Positions 1 to 10,053 of a stretch of DNA of 23,117 bases are shown here, in pieces (the first letter of the stretch is position 1; each line of letters starts with the position of its first letter). The notes beneath the pieces are model-generated. The model worked only from the letters and a program-made list of their open reading frames with translations. It was not told where the DNA came from and did not search any database. Both the position numbers and the translations under genes were made by a program. Origin of the DNA: Alphaproteobacteria bacterium (lineage in GTDB: Bacteria > Pseudomonadota > Alphaproteobacteria > JAEULC01); assembly GCA_020851015.1 (NCBI GenBank), contig JADZDN010000192.1, forward strand, positions 1 to 23,117, read 5' to 3'.

Positions 1-812
1 AGCTGGTTCATCGATTCCTGGTGCTTCTCCATGTTCATCGAGATGAAGTTGGTGAGCTGGATGAAGCCCGGATAGACCTTGCGGCCCGCGCCGACATAGG
101 GCGGCGGGACGGTCGTGATCACGTTCGACTCGAACCACTCGATCGGGTGCTCCAGCGCCAGCTTGTTGACCGCGGTCGGGTTCTCGCGCGTGTCGATCGG
201 CCCGCCGATCAGCGTCATGCTGGCGGGCGCGCACAGGTCGCCCCAGGCCGACATCACCGACACCGCCGCCAGGCCCGGGACGCTGGGCTGGCAGACCGCC
301 AGCACATGCGTGTTGGGTCCCAGGAAATGCAGGAAGTCGATGATGTAGTCGATGTAGTCGTTGAGGTTGAAGCGGTCGGTCGCGGTCGTGATGTTGCGGC
401 AGTCCTGCCAGTCGGTGATGTAGACGTCGTGCTGCGGCAACAGGCCCTCGACCGTGCCGCGCAGCAGCGTGGCGAAGTGTCCGGACATCGGCGCGACGAT
501 CAAGAGGCGCGGATCCTGGCGCGTCTCGGGCGTGCGGAAATGCAGCAGGTGGCAGTAGGTGCGGCGGATCAGCACCTCTTCCTCGACCGGCACGGGTTTG
601 CCGCCGATCTCCACCGACTCGATGTCCCAGGCCGGTCGCCCGTAGCGCTCGGTCATGTGGTGGAACACCTCGGCCGCGGAACCGATGCTCTTGGCGAACC
701 CAAGGTGCGACATCGGGTTCCACGGGTTCTTCAGCGTGTGGCTCAGGAGCTCGGCGATCATGCGCGCGGGCATCATCGCCATGTGCTGCATTTCATGCAT
801 GTGATAGAGCAT
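1..812 (-). CDS. phaZ: Intracellular polyhydroxyalkanoate depolymerase (partial, C-terminus beyond window)
   Basis: Hydrolyses stored intracellular poly(3-hydroxybutyrate)-type granules in the cytoplasm. The first 270 residues are visible. They begin MLYHMHEMQHMAMMPARM, as intracellular short-chain PHA depolymerases typically do, and contain the lipase-box-like AVCQPSV with Cys174 at the nucleophile position. In the Ralstonia PhaZ1 family the catalytic nucleophile is a cysteine in this box. Family members are usually a little over 400 residues, so roughly the last third (with the catalytic Asp/His region) lies outside the window. The start is supported by GGAGG (819-823 on the complementary strand) 6 nt upstream of the ATG. 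It is separated from the M81 peptidase gene by 169 bp and is not obviously part of the polysaccharide locus. The family call is firm; exact polymer preference is unknown. Confidence 0.93.
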   Translation of the reverse strand, partial: MLYHMHEMQHMAMMPARMIAELLSHTLKNPWNPMSHLGFAKSIGSAAEVFHHMTERYGRPAWDIESVEIGGKPVPVEEEVLIRRTYCHLLHFRTPETRQDPRLLIVAPMSGHFATLLRGTVEGLLPQHDVYITDWQDCRNITTATDRFNLNDYIDYIIDFLHFLGPNTHVLAVCQPSVPGLAAVSVMSAWGDLCAPASMTLIGGPIDTRENPTAVNKLALEHPIEWFESNVITTVPPPYVGAGRKVYPGFIQLTNFISMNMEKHQESMNQ

Positions 813-981
813 CGGCAACCTCCAGCTTTCTGCCTGGCGCCACGTGGCGTGTAGACGAGGGCCGGAACGAGCGGCCGCTTTTCCACCTGCAGCCACCGTA
901 TCGGCGCAATGTAAATAACCCGTTACGCCGACGAGTCCCTGGGCATCGCGGTCTTGTCAAGCTATTGGAATGTTTGATTTT
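813..981. other. Intergenic gap between phaZ and the M81 peptidase gene
   Basis: This 169-bp stretch lies downstream of the M81 gene and upstream of phaZ, both read leftwards, so it should hold the phaZ promoter. I see the phaZ ribosome binding site (819-823) but no convincing -35/-10 pair and no hairpin followed by a T-run that would terminate the M81 transcript. Confidence 0.4.
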
Positions 982-2469
982 TCAGACGTCGTCCAAGGGC
1001 CAGATCGGCCGCCGCAGCTTCTTGAACCGGAAGCGCCGGTAGTCGGGCGAGCACAGCGCCCCGCCGTCCGGCAGCATGATGCCGCGCGCGATCGGAGCAT
1101 AGGCGGCGCGGAAATGCTGCGACGATTTCACCGCCAGCACCGACTTGCGGCGCGGGTCGATGCCTTGCGACAGGAAAACCTGCAGGTCGGTCGTCTGCAA
1201 GCGGTTGGTCGTGACGATCACCTCGATGCCGCCGACCTTTAGAACCATGGTCGGTCCATGGGTCAGACGTACGCCCTTGTAGATCGGGCCATCGCAGACG
1301 AAGCCGCCATCGGTCAGGCCCTGAACCGTGCCCGCGACGCGGATCGGCGCGCCATAGGCGGGATCGATCTTCCCGCCCAGCTCCAGGCTGACGCTAGCGC
1401 CTAGTCCCGCCGACTGGCCCGCGCGCACCGCCGCCGGGTCGTTGATGGCATGGAAGGCGGCGTTCTCCAGCCCCGCATCGATCATCGCCCGCAGCAGGCC
1501 GGTCGCGTCGCCATAGCCGCCGCCGCCGGGATTGTCGGTGAAGTCCGCCAGCACCAGCGGCTTGTCGCCGCCCCGCCGCGCCGCCTTGATCGCGGCGTCC
1601 AGGCTGTCATGGGCAACCGTTTCCTCGCCCTGGGTGCGGTGAACCTTGTCCATCAACGCCTCGGCCACCGTCTTGGCGCGGGCCCGGTCGCCGTCCGCCG
1701 CTACGGCCACCGACGGGCCGGCGTCGCGGATATCCGCCCAGCCGAAGCCGGCATGCACGCTGACCGCCAGCACGCCGCGCTCGGTCTCCAGCCGGGCGGC
1801 TTCCGCCAGGATGCGATCCATCGGGCCGGCATCCTTGGGGTCCTGATGGGTCCGTCCGTGGTCGACCGCGTCCAGCGTCGCGCGCCGGGCGACCGCCGAG
1901 ACCGGCCTTACCTCGCCCGCCAGGGTGCGGCGCATCAACGCGGCCGCCTGCTCGGCGCGCGCGACATGGTCGACATGCGGATAGGTGCGATAGGCGATCA
2001 GCGCATTGGCGTTATCCGCCATGGCGTCGGTGACGTTGGCATGCAGGTCCAGCGTCGCCATGATCGGAACCGCGGCCCCGACGCGGGCGCGCAACCGCGC
2101 CAACAGGTCGCCCTCGCCGTCGTCCTGGTCCTCGGTGACCATCGCCCCATGCAGCGCCAGCAGGACCCCGTCGACCTTGCCCGCGCGCTCCAGACCGTCG
2201 ACCACCGCGCCGGACAGCTTGGCCCAGGCGGCGGCCGTGACCTTGCCGCTTGGCGTCGCGTCGGCGGCGACCGTCGGGATCAGCGTCCAGCCGTTGCGCC
2301 TGGCGGCCTCCATGAAGCCGCCGATCTCGCTCTGCGTGCCGCCCAGCCGCTGGAACATCTCGTCCCCGTAGGCCAGCACGCGCCGGCCATAGGCGTCGAG
2401 ATCGGTGGGCAGGCGGCTGAACGTGTTGGTTTCGTGCTTGATCTGACCGACCAGAATGCGCGCGCCCAT
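982..2469 (-). CDS. M81 family metallopeptidase (MlrC-like)
   Basis: Member of the MlrC/M81 family, named after microcystinase C, which cleaves linear microcystin peptides; most members have unknown natural substrates. The protein has 495 residues, a normal length. It opens with GQIKHETNTFS, the conserved N-terminal family motif. D141 and H143 in the LDLHAN motif plus H165 in YPHVDH match the spacing (D-x-H, then 22 residues to the next His) of the metal ligands described for MlrC. The C-terminal domain contains FTDNPGGGGYGD and SSQHFRAAYAPIA, also family hallmarks. There is no signal peptide, so it is probably cytoplasmic. The start codon lies 4 bp after the amidase stop, with GGGGAAG upstream inside the amidase gene, implying co-transcription and a joint role in amide or peptide breakdown (inference). 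Substrate cannot be told from sequence. Confidence 0.9.
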   Translation of the reverse strand: MGARILVGQIKHETNTFSRLPTDLDAYGRRVLAYGDEMFQRLGGTQSEIGGFMEAARRNGWTLIPTVAADATPSGKVTAAAWAKLSGAVVDGLERAGKVDGVLLALHGAMVTEDQDDGEGDLLARLRARVGAAVPIMATLDLHANVTDAMADNANALIAYRTYPHVDHVARAEQAAALMRRTLAGEVRPVSAVARRATLDAVDHGRTHQDPKDAGPMDRILAEAARLETERGVLAVSVHAGFGWADIRDAGPSVAVAADGDRARAKTVAEALMDKVHRTQGEETVAHDSLDAAIKAARRGGDKPLVLADFTDNPGGGGYGDATGLLRAMIDAGLENAAFHAINDPAAVRAGQSAGLGASVSLELGGKIDPAYGAPIRVAGTVQGLTDGGFVCDGPIYKGVRLTHGPTMVLKVGGIEVIVTTNRLQTTDLQVFLSQGIDPRRKSVLAVKSSQHFRAAYAPIARGIMLPDGGALCSPDYRRFRFKKLRRPIWPLDDV

Positions 2470-2473
2470 CGCG

Positions 2474-3913
2474 TCACTTCCCCATGAGCTTGTTCAGGTC
2501 CGGCACCGGCCGGGCCGTGGCGGGATCGCCCGCAAGATACTGTTCCAAGGCCAACGCGACGGTGGACACGAACCTGTCCCCACAGTGCGGACCGACGATC
2601 TGCAGGCTCATCGGCGTGCCGGTCGGCTCCAGGCCGCAGGGGATCGCGATCGCCGGATTGCCGGTCAGCGTGATCATGTAGGCGGGGGCGAGCCAGTGGA
2701 AGTAGGTGCGCAGCTTCTCGCCGTTGATCTCGTCGACATAGAGCTGCTCGACCGGGAAGGGCGGCACCGCCACGGGCGGGCAGATCAGCACGTCGATGTC
2801 CTGGTAGAGCGCCTGGAAGGCGCGGAAGATCTGGGTCTGGCGGACATGGGCGCGCGACACGTCCTCGCCCGACATCGTCAAGCCTTGCTCGACGTTCGCG
2901 GTCACGTTCGGGCCAAGCAATTCCTTCTTCGCGCGATACTTCTCCAGGTGGCCGGCCAGGAAGTTCTGCGCGCGGATCACCTCGAACACCTCGTCGCCGC
3001 CCGCGAAGTCGGGCTTGATTTCCACGCAGGACCTGAACACCGAGCGGATGCGCCGGATGCGGTCATCGAAGGCCTGGCGGATGCGGCGGTCGATACGCAC
3101 ATGGCCGCCGAAATCGGCCGTGTAGCCGACGCGCAGGCTCGAAAGGTCGGCCGGGGCGGGGTCGCGAAAGATCGAGGCGTCGACCGGGCGCGAAAACGGA
3201 TCGCGCGCGTCGAACCCGGCCTGGACCGACAGCAGCAGGCAGGCGTCCGCCACGGTGCGGCCCATCGGTCCGCGTACCGACAGATTGGTCCATCCCAGCG
3301 GACGGCGCTCGTTCGGCACCAGGCCGGGCGAGGTGCGGAAGCCCACCACCCCGCAGAAGGCGGCCGGATTGCGCAAAGACCCGCCGGTGTCCGAGCCGGT
3401 GCAGATCGGGAACATGCCGGTGGCCAGCGCCACCGCCGACCCGCCCGACGATCCGGCGCAGGTACGCGCCGGGTCGAACGGGTTGCGCGACGGCCCGTAG
3501 ACCTTGTTGGTCGTGTTTGCGCCGGCGCCGAACTCGGGTGTGTTGGTCTTGCCCAGGACGATCGCGCCCGCCGCGCGCAATACCGCGGTGCCGCGCTCGT
3601 CCCTGGCCGGCACGTTGTCCTTGAAGATCAGCGAGCCGAAGGTGGTCCGGAGCCCTTCCGTCTCCTCTAGGTCCTTGATGCCGAGCGGCAGGCCGTGCAG
3701 CACGCCCAGCCGGTCGCCCGCCATGATCGCCTGCTCGGCCTTTTTCGCCTCGGCCCGCGCGCGGTCCACGCACATCGCAACCACCGCGTTGAGGGCCGGA
3801 TTGACGCGATCGATCCGGCGCAGACAGGACTCCAGGAGTTCCACCGGCGACAGGCTGCGGTTGCCGATCAACCGCCTCGCCTCGACGGCAGTCAGGTCGC
3901 AGGATTCGGTCAT
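2474..3913 (-). CDS. Amidase signature (AS) family hydrolase
   Basis: Hydrolyses a C-N amide bond of an unknown small substrate in the cytoplasm. The 479-residue protein has the whole AS core: K80 in GLPLGIKDLEE, the Gly/Ser-rich motif CAGSSGGSAVALA with the cis-Ser at S155, and the nucleophile S179 in GSDTGGSLRNP. The 24-residue spacing from S155 to S179 is the family norm, so the Ser-cisSer-Lys triad is intact. The frame stays open upstream to 3988, but I place the start at 3913 (MTESCDLTAVEARRL), because AGGAG (3921-3925, complementary strand) sits 7 nt upstream and the typical AS N-terminus begins there. It is followed after 4 bp by the M81 peptidase gene. It could be annotated as an aspartyl/glutamyl-tRNA amidotransferase A-like protein, but no gatB or gatC partner is nearby, so a stand-alone amidase is more likely. 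Confidence 0.92.
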   Translation of the reverse strand: MTESCDLTAVEARRLIGNRSLSPVELLESCLRRIDRVNPALNAVVAMCVDRARAEAKKAEQAIMAGDRLGVLHGLPLGIKDLEETEGLRTTFGSLIFKDNVPARDERGTAVLRAAGAIVLGKTNTPEFGAGANTTNKVYGPSRNPFDPARTCAGSSGGSAVALATGMFPICTGSDTGGSLRNPAAFCGVVGFRTSPGLVPNERRPLGWTNLSVRGPMGRTVADACLLLSVQAGFDARDPFSRPVDASIFRDPAPADLSSLRVGYTADFGGHVRIDRRIRQAFDDRIRRIRSVFRSCVEIKPDFAGGDEVFEVIRAQNFLAGHLEKYRAKKELLGPNVTANVEQGLTMSGEDVSRAHVRQTQIFRAFQALYQDIDVLICPPVAVPPFPVEQLYVDEINGEKLRTYFHWLAPAYMITLTGNPAIAIPCGLEPTGTPMSLQIVGPHCGDRFVSTVALALEQYLAGDPATARPVPDLNKLMGK

Positions 3914-4149
3914 CGAGCAGCTCCTAGGGACGGCCGGACCGGAGATGCGAAAGGCCAGGATGGCCCGGGCCGGTTCGCTAATTATCATGGCTTCTGCGCC
4001 ACGTCGGGGCGCGAATGGCCGCCTACGCCTTTAGTCGCCATCGTTTCCTTGGCAAGAAATCTATATATTGTTACCAAGGGTCGCGTAATCGCTAAATGCG
4101 GCCGTCCCCTGGGGTTCGGTGTGGCGGACGATCGGGCAGCACGGCACGT
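3914..4149. promoter_or_regulatory. Divergent promoter region between amidase and GumC-like gene
   Basis: This 236-bp gap separates the catabolic operon from the first exopolysaccharide operon and must carry promoters for both. It contains an AT-rich island (about 4044-4075) that stands out against the GC-rich surroundings and an imperfect inverted repeat at 4047-4079. TATATT at 4064-4069 resembles a -10 element for the rightward gene, but no well-placed -35 hexamer accompanies it, so the promoter itself is not resolved. Confidence 0.5.
4047..4079. repeat. Imperfect inverted repeat, candidate operator
   Basis: The arms CCTTGGCAA (4047-4055) and TTACCAAGG (4071-4079) are complementary at 8 of 9 positions and are separated by a 15-nt AT-rich spacer containing ATATATTG. 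Position in a divergent promoter and two-fold symmetry suggest a regulator-binding site. It lacks a downstream T-run in either direction, so it is not a good terminator. No regulator is identified. Confidence 0.45.
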
Positions 4150-5745
4150 ATGACAAGCCTCAGCGAAGACGGCGAAATCGTCGTTGAGCCGACGCGGGGT
4201 GGCGCGGGCGAAACCGGTCCGGGTGGCGCCCAGGCCGGCCTGTTCGCGTCGCCGCAGGTGACGCTGCGCGACATATTGACCATCGTTTTCTTCGACCGCT
4301 GGGCGATCCTGGTCGCATTTCTGGTTCCAGTGCTGCTGGGCATCGTCGCCGTCGCCGTCACCCGAACGACGTTCGAAGCGGAGGCGCGGCTGCTGGTCCT
4401 GCTGGGACGCGAATACGTGTTCCGCCCGGAGGCCGGAGAGAACGTGCCGGGCCTCTCCTTCGACCGCGAACAGATCGTCAAGGCCGAGCTGGAGATCCTC
4501 GGCAGCCGCGAGCTGAAGGCGGAGGTGATTCGCACCGTCGGCCTGGAGGAGATGTATCCGCAACTGCACCGCGACCAGGAAACCGAGCCCAAGCAGGGCG
4601 CCGAGGGAAGGCGCCGGCCGCGGGTGACCGACCTCGCGGTCGACCGGTTCGAGAAGAACTTGAAGCTGACGCCGGTCCAGGGCTCCAACGTCATCCAGCT
4701 CGCCTTCGATCATCCCGATCCACAGATCGCGGCCGAGGCGCTGAATCTGCTGATCCGCTTCTACATGGACAAGCGCCGCGACGTGTTCAACCAGTCGCGC
4801 GCCGCGATCATCCAGGAGCAGCGCGACCAGTTCGCCCAGCGGCTGCGCGACACCGAGGCCCGGATCCAGGAATTCCGCGCCCAGAACAACATCTCGAACG
4901 CCGACGAGCAGACCACCCTGGTGCTGCGCCAGGAATCCGAGCAGAACCTGGCCCTGCTGCAGCTCGACGAGCGGATCCGCGGGCTCGAGGCCCAGGGCCA
5001 GGCGCTCAAGGCGCAGATCGCCGCTACGCCCGCGCAGGTGCTGCTGTCCAGCGACAACACCCGCGCGCCGGCGATGGAATCCGCGCGCGGCACGCTGATG
5101 GCGCTGGAGCTGCGCCGGCGCGACCTGCTGACGAAGTACAAGGAAACCTCGCGCGTCATCGCCGATGTCGACGCCCAGATCGCCCAGGCACGGGCCTTCC
5201 TGGGCCAGGATGACCAGCGCGTGACCGACAGCACGCGGCGCGGCCGCAACCCGGTGCTTGACGATCTGGAGCGGGACCTGGCGCGGCTGGAAGCCGAGCT
5301 GAAAGGCCTGCAGGCCCGGCGCGGCGAGATCGAGGCCAGCCTGCGCAAGCTGCGCGACCGGCTGGGGGAGCTGGCCGAGCGCCAACAGGCCTACCGCGCG
5401 ATGGAGCGCGACCGTGCGCTGCTGGAGGACGGCTATCGCACCTACACCACCCGCCTGGAGCAGGCCAAGATCACCGAAGAGTTCGACCGCAGCAAGAGCG
5501 CCAACGTTCGGATCATTGCGTCGGCCGAGCCGCCCAGCGAGGGGCACAGCCTTCGCCTGCCGATCATGGCGGCGGCGGTGTTCATCGGATTCCTGACGGC
5601 GCTGGCTACGGCCTTCGTGGTGGCCCAGGTGCGCCAGACCTTCCTCACCCCGGAAGATACCGAGCGCGCGCTGGGCCTGCCGGTTCTGGTGGCTGTGCCG
5701 ATGCGCGAACGCGCCGCGGCAAGCGAACGGGGCGGCAGGCGATGA
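4150..5745 (+). CDS. GumC/Wzz-type polysaccharide chain-length determinant (polysaccharide co-polymerase)
   Basis: Inner-membrane protein of the Wzc/GumC class that regulates polymer length and couples polymerisation to export. The 531-residue protein has a first membrane segment at about 51-70 in an N-terminal Wzz domain, then a long Gln/Glu/Arg-rich periplasmic coiled-coil region (about 190-430). A second membrane segment at about 470-490 follows the typical SAEPPSEGHSLRLP lead-in. The C-terminal tail (LTPEDTERALGLPVLVAVP) is short, so the kinase/ATPase domain fused in Wzc is absent and is encoded by the next gene instead. The start at 4150 (MTSLSEDGE) is chosen because the 18 residues of the possible upstream extension from 4096 look non-coding; no strong ribosome binding site decides it. 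The end overlaps the next start by 4 nt. Confidence 0.9.
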   Translation: MTSLSEDGEIVVEPTRGGAGETGPGGAQAGLFASPQVTLRDILTIVFFDRWAILVAFLVPVLLGIVAVAVTRTTFEAEARLLVLLGREYVFRPEAGENVPGLSFDREQIVKAELEILGSRELKAEVIRTVGLEEMYPQLHRDQETEPKQGAEGRRRPRVTDLAVDRFEKNLKLTPVQGSNVIQLAFDHPDPQIAAEALNLLIRFYMDKRRDVFNQSRAAIIQEQRDQFAQRLRDTEARIQEFRAQNNISNADEQTTLVLRQESEQNLALLQLDERIRGLEAQGQALKAQIAATPAQVLLSSDNTRAPAMESARGTLMALELRRRDLLTKYKETSRVIADVDAQIAQARAFLGQDDQRVTDSTRRGRNPVLDDLERDLARLEAELKGLQARRGEIEASLRKLRDRLGELAERQQAYRAMERDRALLEDGYRTYTTRLEQAKITEEFDRSKSANVRIIASAEPPSEGHSLRLPIMAAAVFIGFLTALATAFVVAQVRQTFLTPEDTERALGLPVLVAVPMRERAAASERGGRR

Positions 5746-6482
5746 CGGCGACGGCCGAGCCGGCGGCCGACGCGCCGCGCGCCGGCAGCTTCGGGCCGGA
5801 AACCCTGACGCCGCAGGAGGCATTGCGCCTCCTCTACCTGACCTACCGGACGCTGAAGGCGCGCGGTCGCAATACGCGCTTCGCCCGCGTGCAGTTCGTG
5901 GCCGCCAACCGCAGCGAAGGCACGTCGACCATCGCGCGCGACTTCGCGATGATCGCCGCCCAGCGCGCGCACGAGCGCGTGCTGCTGATGGACCTCGGCC
6001 TGCCGCTGAACGCGCAGCTGGCCTGGGTGACGACGCACGGGCGGCTGCTCGGCTCCGCCGACATCGAGCCGATCGAGTTCGGCCTGCCGGTCGACCATCG
6101 CGACGGGCAGGATAGCCTGTCGACCTGGCTGCGCTTTCACCGGCTGCGGAACTCCTCGCTGTTCCTTTCCGAACGTTACGACATCGAGCGGCCGCCGAGC
6201 GACGGCGGCGCACCGCGGGGCATGGGCGAATTCTGGGACGCTTTGCGCTCCCGCTTCGAGCTGGTCGTGGTCGATACGCAGGCCGTTTCCGAATCCTTCG
6301 ATCCGATCATGCTGTCGAACCAGATGGACGCCGTGATCCTGGTGGTAAGCGCGGAATCCACCCGCGCGCCGGTGGCGCAGAACGTGCGCGACCGCATCGC
6401 CGAGGTCGGCGGGCCGATCATCGGCGTGGTGCTGAACCGGCGCCGCTTCCACATACCGAACTTCCTTTACCGGCGCCTGTGA
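5742..6482 (+). CDS. CpsD/CapB-like exopolysaccharide ATPase with degenerate P-loop
   Basis: Cytoplasmic partner of the GumC-like protein, resembling the tyrosine-kinase-like ATPase half of Wzc/CpsD systems. In the 246-residue protein the Walker A region reads ANRSEGTSTIARDFA (about residues 55-69), where Thr61 replaces the invariant lysine of GEGKST. The A'-type strand VLLMDLGLP keeps Asp84, and a Walker B-like strand LVVVDTQ follows the FELV segment. The fold is therefore recognisable, but ATP hydrolysis may be lost. There is no tyrosine cluster at the C-terminus (only IPNFLYRRL), so canonical BY-kinase autophosphorylation is unlikely. ATGA overlap joins it to the preceding gene and GTGA overlap to the following one, indicating tight coupling. 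It may act as a structural regulator of the co-polymerase (inference). Confidence 0.85.
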   Translation: MTATAEPAADAPRAGSFGPETLTPQEALRLLYLTYRTLKARGRNTRFARVQFVAANRSEGTSTIARDFAMIAAQRAHERVLLMDLGLPLNAQLAWVTTHGRLLGSADIEPIEFGLPVDHRDGQDSLSTWLRFHRLRNSSLFLSERYDIERPPSDGGAPRGMGEFWDALRSRFELVVVDTQAVSESFDPIMLSNQMDAVILVVSAESTRAPVAQNVRDRIAEVGGPIIGVVLNRRRFHIPNFLYRRL

Positions 6483-7576
6483 CGACGCGCCGTGCGCTGC
6501 TGGCCTCGCCCGGCGGCCGGCACGGGCGCGGCGGCATGGCGAGCCTGGTCCGCCACCTTGCCGACGCATTGCCGCGACGCCTGGCGGGCTGGCAGGTGGA
6601 CGTGCTCGACACCTACGGTGCAGGCGACGGAAGGCCGGCGTTCCTGCGGATGCCATTCCATTTCCTCCTCGCCGTGCTGCGGGTGATCGGATCGCGCCTG
6701 GCCGGGCGGCTCGACCTCGTCCACATCCACATGGCGTGCTACGGCAGCGCAGTGCGCAAGCCGGTGCTGGCGAGCGTCGCGCGGATGCTTGGCATCCCGA
6801 CCGTGATGCACCTGCATGGCGCGGATTTCGACGCGTACTGCCGCGCGCTGCCGGCTTGGCGGCGCCGGTGGCTCACAGGGATACTCAAGCGCTGCGAGCG
6901 GGTGGTGGTGATCGGCGCGCACTGGCGGCGGTTCGCGGTGGACGAGCTGGGCCTAGACGCGGCGCGGGTGGTGCTGATCCACAATGGCGTGCCGGCGCAG
7001 GCGATGTCCTCATCGCGCCCGCAAGGCGGCCCGGTGCGCCTGCTGATGCTGGGCGAACTGGGGCCGCGCAAGGGTACGCCGGACCTGATCGAGGCGCTGG
7101 CCCGACCCGCGCTGCGAGGGCGCGACTGGCTGGCCACCCTGGCAGGCAACGGTCCGGTGACCGCGTTCCGCCAGCAGGTCGCGACCCTCGGCCTTTCCGA
7201 GCGCATCGCGATCCCGGGCTGGCAAAGCGCCGACCGGGTGGCCGCGCTACTGGCCCAATCCGATATCCTCGTGCTGCCGTCGCGACAGGAAGGTCTGCCG
7301 GTCGCCATTCTGGAGGCGATGGCCGGCGGGGTCGCGGTGATCGCGACGCCGGTCGGCGCCATTCCCGACGCCATCGCGGGCGGCGAAACCGGCCTGTTGG
7401 TGCCGCCCGGCGATGTCGATGCGCTGGCGCGGGCGATCGCGACGCTGATCGACGATCCGGCGCGGCGCGCGCGTCTCGCCCGGGCGGCGCGGGCGCGGTT
7501 CGAGGCGATGTTCACCATCGACCGCACGGCCGATGCCGTCGCGGCCCTCTATCGCGAGGTTACTCAGCGGCCGTAG
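6479..7576 (+). CDS. Family 4 glycosyltransferase (GT-B fold)
   Basis: Retaining glycosyltransferase expected to add one sugar to the lipid-linked repeat unit on the cytoplasmic face. It has 365 residues. The N-terminal half carries the GGM-type acceptor motif (HGRGGMASLVRHLA) and VHIHMACYGS. The C-terminal half has LGELGPRKGTPDL (donor-phosphate-binding Arg/Lys) and the E-x7-E motif with E271 and E279 in QEGLPVAILEAM, all typical of GT4. It starts with GTG overlapping the previous stop by 4 nt; no better start is nearer. Its 3' end overlaps the convergent PEBP gene by 13 nt. Donor and acceptor cannot be deduced. Confidence 0.92.
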   Translation: MTTRRALLASPGGRHGRGGMASLVRHLADALPRRLAGWQVDVLDTYGAGDGRPAFLRMPFHFLLAVLRVIGSRLAGRLDLVHIHMACYGSAVRKPVLASVARMLGIPTVMHLHGADFDAYCRALPAWRRRWLTGILKRCERVVVIGAHWRRFAVDELGLDAARVVLIHNGVPAQAMSSSRPQGGPVRLLMLGELGPRKGTPDLIEALARPALRGRDWLATLAGNGPVTAFRQQVATLGLSERIAIPGWQSADRVAALLAQSDILVLPSRQEGLPVAILEAMAGGVAVIATPVGAIPDAIAGGETGLLVPPGDVDALARAIATLIDDPARRARLARAARARFEAMFTIDRTADAVAALYREVTQRP

Positions 7577-8112
7577 CGCGCAATGTAGCTCGCCGTCGCC
7601 AGCTTGTTGGCGTTCAGCATGAAGCCGACCAGCGCACCGGATGCGCTGTTGTCGAGGTCGATCTTGTCGGTCTTCAGCGCGAACACCTTGAAGATGTAGC
7701 GGTGCGGCTTGTCGCCGGCGGGCGGACAGGCACCGCCGAACCCTGCGGCGCCGAAATCCGTGCGCCCTTGCACCGCGCCGGTCGGCAGGCCCGCGCCCGA
7801 TCCTGCGCCTTCGGGAAGCGACGTGATGCTGGGCGGAATGTTGAACACGGTCCAGTGCCACCAGCCCGACCCGGTCGGCGCATCGGGATCGTAGACCGTG
7901 ACGGCAAAGCTCTTCGTCCCGGCCGGCGCGCCCTTCCACGCCAGCGCCGGTGACTTGTTCTCGCACTTGCAGCCGAAGCCGTTGAAGACATGCGTGTTGG
8001 TGAGCTTGTTGTCCTTCGGAATCGATGCGCTGAAAACGGTGAATTTGTCCGCAGCCAGGGCGGCGTTCGACGCCATCGCGGCCACCGCCGCGAAGAGCCA
8101 TATCGCTCGCAT
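7564..8112 (-). CDS. Secreted YbhB/YbcL-type PEBP family protein
   Basis: Phosphatidylethanolamine-binding-protein (Raf kinase inhibitor-like) family; bacterial members have no settled function, though some inhibit proteases. The 182-residue protein begins with a clear signal peptide (MRAIWLFAAVAAMASNAALA, cleavage near 20-21), so the mature protein is periplasmic or secreted. PEBP signatures are the ligand-pocket motif VTVYDPDAPTGSGWWHW and the later GDKPHRYIFKVFAL strand. GGGAGGG (8117-8123, complementary strand) is a strong ribosome binding site. It lies 75 bp downstream of the asparagine synthase gene on the same strand and could be the last gene of that operon or have its own promoter. 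Its 3' end overlaps the glycosyltransferase gene by 13 nt. A role in polysaccharide export is not evident. Confidence 0.92.
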   Translation of the reverse strand: MRAIWLFAAVAAMASNAALAADKFTVFSASIPKDNKLTNTHVFNGFGCKCENKSPALAWKGAPAGTKSFAVTVYDPDAPTGSGWWHWTVFNIPPSITSLPEGAGSGAGLPTGAVQGRTDFGAAGFGGACPPAGDKPHRYIFKVFALKTDKIDLDNSASGALVGFMLNANKLATASYIARYGR

Positions 8113-8152
8113 TTGTCCCTCCCGATGCGCTGAAATGCCCGCGTCGATCCTA

Positions 8153-8171
8153 CGCCGGTTCCGGTCCGGCG
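8153..8171 (-). terminator. Weak stem-loop between the asparagine synthase and PEBP genes
   Basis: CGCCGG (8153-8158) and CCGGCG (8166-8171) form a perfect 6-bp stem with a 7-nt loop just downstream of the asparagine synthase stop. No T-run follows in the direction of transcription, so it may only attenuate or protect the transcript. In such GC-rich sequence it could also be chance. Confidence 0.22.
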
Positions 8172-8187
8172 GAAAGCGAGGGCCGGG

Positions 8188-10044
<1,857 letters not shown>

Positions 10045-10053
10045 GGCCCGGTC

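Noticed and set aside
21..854. 277-codon plus-strand open frame at the left edge
   Set aside because: It is antisense to the PHA depolymerase, whose minus-strand frame carries clear family motifs.
2456..3670. 404-codon plus-strand frame opposite the amidase
   Set aside because: It is Arg/His/Gly-rich without motifs, a mirror of the amidase codons.
3914..3988. 25-residue N-terminal extension of the amidase
   Set aside because: The internal ATG at 3913 has a well-placed AGGAG and gives the usual AS-family N-terminus, whereas the extension has no family features.
4049..4069. TTGGCA and TATATT as a -35/-10 promoter pair
   Set aside because: The spacer is only 9 nt, far from the 16-18 nt needed; the hexamers are more likely part of the inverted repeat.
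3985..6213. 742-codon open frame on the minus strand opposite the GumC-like and CpsD-like genes
   Set aside because: Its translation is Arg/Ala/Gly/Gln-rich with no recognisable domain and mirrors the codons of well-supported genes on the plus strand; such long antisense frames are expected at this GC content.
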